A DNA stretch of 64,000 nt. Origin: Anomaloglossus baeobatrachus (taxonomy: Eukaryota; Chordata; Amphibia; Anura; Aromobatidae). Shown here piece after piece: positions 62,132 to 64,000 of the stretch. The notes under the pieces were generated by a model that was not told where the DNA came from, made no database searches, and saw only the letters and a list, made by a program, of their open reading frames with translations. The stretch's first letter is position 1, and each line of letters opens with the position of its first letter. The translations under genes and the position numbers were made by a program. Where the stretch lies: contig NW_027442056.1 in NCBI RefSeq assembly GCF_048569485.1, positions 248,001 to 312,000 of the forward strand, given 5' to 3'.

Positions 62132-62935
62132 GTTGTTCGAAGAGGTGGTTTAAGCACCAGGCCACCTTAGTACAATGATACAATGCACACTGGAAGGTTG
62201 CGCTTGCTAGTACTCTGGGTGGATAGTATATTCATCTAGAGGAAAACATGGCCCTACCAGGATCGAGGCTATTAGACTGAGTAAGGGTGGGGGGCTATGG
62301 TACAACGTGCCCCAGGACTGATGACCCTGGAGTGAGTCTGAGCTTGCTGGCTTGGGACCCCGGCAAGCCTTGGGCTCTGTAGCACACCGTACCTTGCCTT
62401 TTCATACTTTTTGAGCACATTACCCTATCCCGGCCTTCTGGCTAGGAAGGGAAATTTTTATAATCCCGGTCGGAGGTCTGGTCAGCTTTGGGCTGAGAAA
62501 CTAACACCCGGTTGGAGGTCCGGGTCAGCTTCGGCTGAGAAACCAACACCCGGTTGGAGGTCTGGGTCAGCTTCGGCTGAGAAACCAACACCCGGTTGGA
62601 GGTCCGGTTAGCCTTGGGCTGAGAAACCAACACCGGTTGACGGTCCGGGCAGTTTCGGCTGCGAAACCAACAACTAGTAGCTCTCTACTCCACTTGGGTA
62701 AGATGCCTGGGTGGACGCTGGGAGCAACGACAAGGCTCAACCAGGCTTCGGCTTGGGGGAGCACCGAAGATCCCCGACCCTTGCTGTGGCCTTCTGGCTC
62801 GGAGGGACGGGGTTGATTTTTGGGGACCCTCTCCTCACGGTGGGGTCCACACGAATCCTAGCCTTTGCACTGTTTTTGGTGTGACTTCGGTCATGCATTT
62901 TTTGTGGTGCTTTGGAAAGCTTCATTAAATCAAAA
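62132..62935 (+). mobile_element. U2-targeted short retroelement, copy D (804 bp)
   Basis: It has the same length, ends and repeat number as copy A, with about six base differences (for example CTC/CAC near the start, TAGTGG/TAGAGG, and CCCTGAC/CCCCGAC near the second stem-loop-I-like segment). It may be a recent sister insertion, or the same insertion carried to a second unit by exchange within the array. Confidence 0.8.
62465..62672 (+). repeat. 42-bp minisatellite in copy D, 5 units
   Basis: Four 42-bp units start at 62465, 62507, 62549 and 62591, then a 40-bp degenerate unit starts at 62633, matching copy A unit for unit. Confidence 0.92.
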
Positions 62936-63086
62936 ATCTGTTCTTATCAGTTTAATATCTGATACGTCCCCTATCTGGGGACCATATATTAAATGGATTT
63001 TTAGAACAGGGAGATGGAAAAAGAGCTTGCTCTGTCCACTCCACGCATTGACCTGGTATTGCAGTACCTCCAGGAACGGTGCACCC

Positions 63087-64000
63087 CTTCTTAACCCAGT
63101 TTCCAAAAGCAGAACTCGATTCACCTGATTCATATTAGCCCGATTAGCGAATTGAAATGAATTTTTATCTAACACACTTTTTACTTGCTTTATTCATCCA
63201 AATAGCAAACTCATCACCACTCAACTTCACCAACTCTGCTATGTCCCGTGCAGTATCTTGTTGTCAGTCTAATCTAGATCATGTGTAATTGAATGGAATA
63301 GATCCCTTTTGGACAAAGTGGAGTCAGATGCTGCAGTGACCACAGGTGTGAGAGGATCTACAATTGGCATCTGGTGTTATCTCTCTGCTTCCACTCCAAA
63401 TAAAGTTACCTGTTGTTACCTGAACGTCAAATACTAAGAATGGGCGGCCTATGAAAGAATTAGTACTTTCATTAAGTATACTAAACCGGCTAATTGGGAA
63501 TAGACAAACTGTAAAAAGCCCTCTGAGAAAGCCCCTCTCTAACCTTTGTTAGTAAGCTTTTCTGTAGCCTGCCTGTTGATGTATTTTCGGTTTGAACAGT
63601 GCACAACATGAAGAGACGGAACACTGGCGGCTTGTCACAATGCCCCCCGATGACATCACAATAGCGCTGCTGCCTAGAAAACAAGCTGCGCAGAAGAAGT
63701 TGTTCTTTGGGTGGGAGGGTGGGCTAGTGGAAGGAGGGGGCAATCTCTTTTTTTCCCGGGTGGTAGGGGGATGACAGGAGAAGGGAAGCGGGTGGTGAGA
63801 AAGGTACAGAGGGCAGGGTTTGGGGGCTGGGAAGGAAAGGGAAAAGATTAGGGTTTGGGGATGATGAAAGGGCTTTCTACGGGTAAGGATGGCAAAGGGT
63901 GGCAGTGACGGAAAGTCAGGCAACCTGTCCTGTCCGTCTTTTTGTATCGTGAATTGGAAAGACTGCAAGGGGGAGGGGAGTTGCTTGCGCCCTAAAGGAG
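63087..64000 (+). other. partial spacer at the right edge
   Basis: This is a standard spacer including a 3' box just after the U2 end and the G-quadruplex motif at 63709-63723. It stops about 207 bp before the expected next U2 start, so the array continues past the window. Confidence 0.9.

Larger units (their letters stand above)
62095..63086 (+). pseudogene. RNU2: U2 snRNA gene split by insertion, unit 46
   Basis: U2 nt 1-37 lie at 62095-62131 and nt 38-188 at 62936-63086. Junctions are identical to those of unit 9. Confidence 0.96.
1..64000 (+). repeat. U2 snRNA gene tandem array, 1308-bp unit
   Basis: The same 1308-bp unit repeats head to tail from one edge of the window to the other, so both array ends lie outside. 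U2 first bases are exactly 1308 apart wherever no insert intervenes; the step from 571 to 1880 is 1309 because of one extra G in a G-run near 1641-1646. There are 46 U2 loci, of which units 9, 15, 32, 44 and 46 are interrupted. By eye I found about 22 base differences between units, most of them private to one unit. Tandem U2 arrays kept uniform by unequal exchange and gene conversion are known in other vertebrates (about 6 kb units in human, under 1 kb in Xenopus, from memory). Low divergence could be partly overstated if the assembly was polished with collapsed reads. Confidence 0.98.

Noticed and set aside
1-64000. Artificial or misassembled repeat
   Set aside because: Private variants scattered over the units and five inserts with distinct junctions argue for real array sequence, though unit number and some variants still depend on read quality.

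Overview
The whole window is one head-to-tail array of U2 spliceosomal snRNA genes on the + strand. The unit is 1308 bp: a 188-nt U2 gene plus a 1120-bp spacer. I count 46 U2 loci, 41 uninterrupted and 5 split by inserted DNA. No protein-coding gene is supported; every open frame longer than 60 codons is a repeat-borne copy of the same spacer, U2 or insert sequence. The U2 sequence (GUAGUA branch-site pairing segment, Sm site, stem-loops I to IV, 3' box) is that of a metazoan, most likely a non-mammalian vertebrate (fish, amphibian or reptile). I cannot name the species.

Layout: spacer and promoter 1-570; units 1-8 (first bases 571 to 9728) intact; unit 9 (11036) split by an 804-bp insert; units 10-14 intact; unit 15 (19688) split by an unrelated 199-bp insert; units 16-31 intact (21195 to 40815); unit 32 (42123) split by an 810-bp insert; units 33-43 intact (44247 to 57327); unit 44 (58635) split by an 844-bp insert; unit 45 (60787) intact; unit 46 (62095) split by an 804-bp insert; then spacer to the end. 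Units are almost identical: I found about 22 differences in some 60 kb of repeat, so the array is under strong concerted evolution.

The array makes U2 snRNA by the RNA polymerase II snRNA system. Each unit has a candidate PSE at about -63 to -48, a GC box and weak octamer-like motif near -183 to -167, and a perfect 3' box 12 nt after the gene. Each spacer also carries a perfect four-tract G-quadruplex motif about 498 bp upstream of U2, followed by a purine-rich stretch.

The most interesting content is the set of five insertions, all in the same orientation and all joined to U2 at the same base: their 3' end abuts U2 nt 38, inside the branch-site recognition sequence GUAGU^A. Four belong to one family with a 42-bp internal minisatellite of UUCG-type hairpins and two segments resembling U2 stem-loop I. 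The fifth is unrelated in sequence but uses the same site. This is how target-specific non-LTR retrotransposons behave; Keno and Utopia are known U2-targeting lineages. The copies here have no recognisable reverse transcriptase, so they look like short non-autonomous or 5'-truncated copies.
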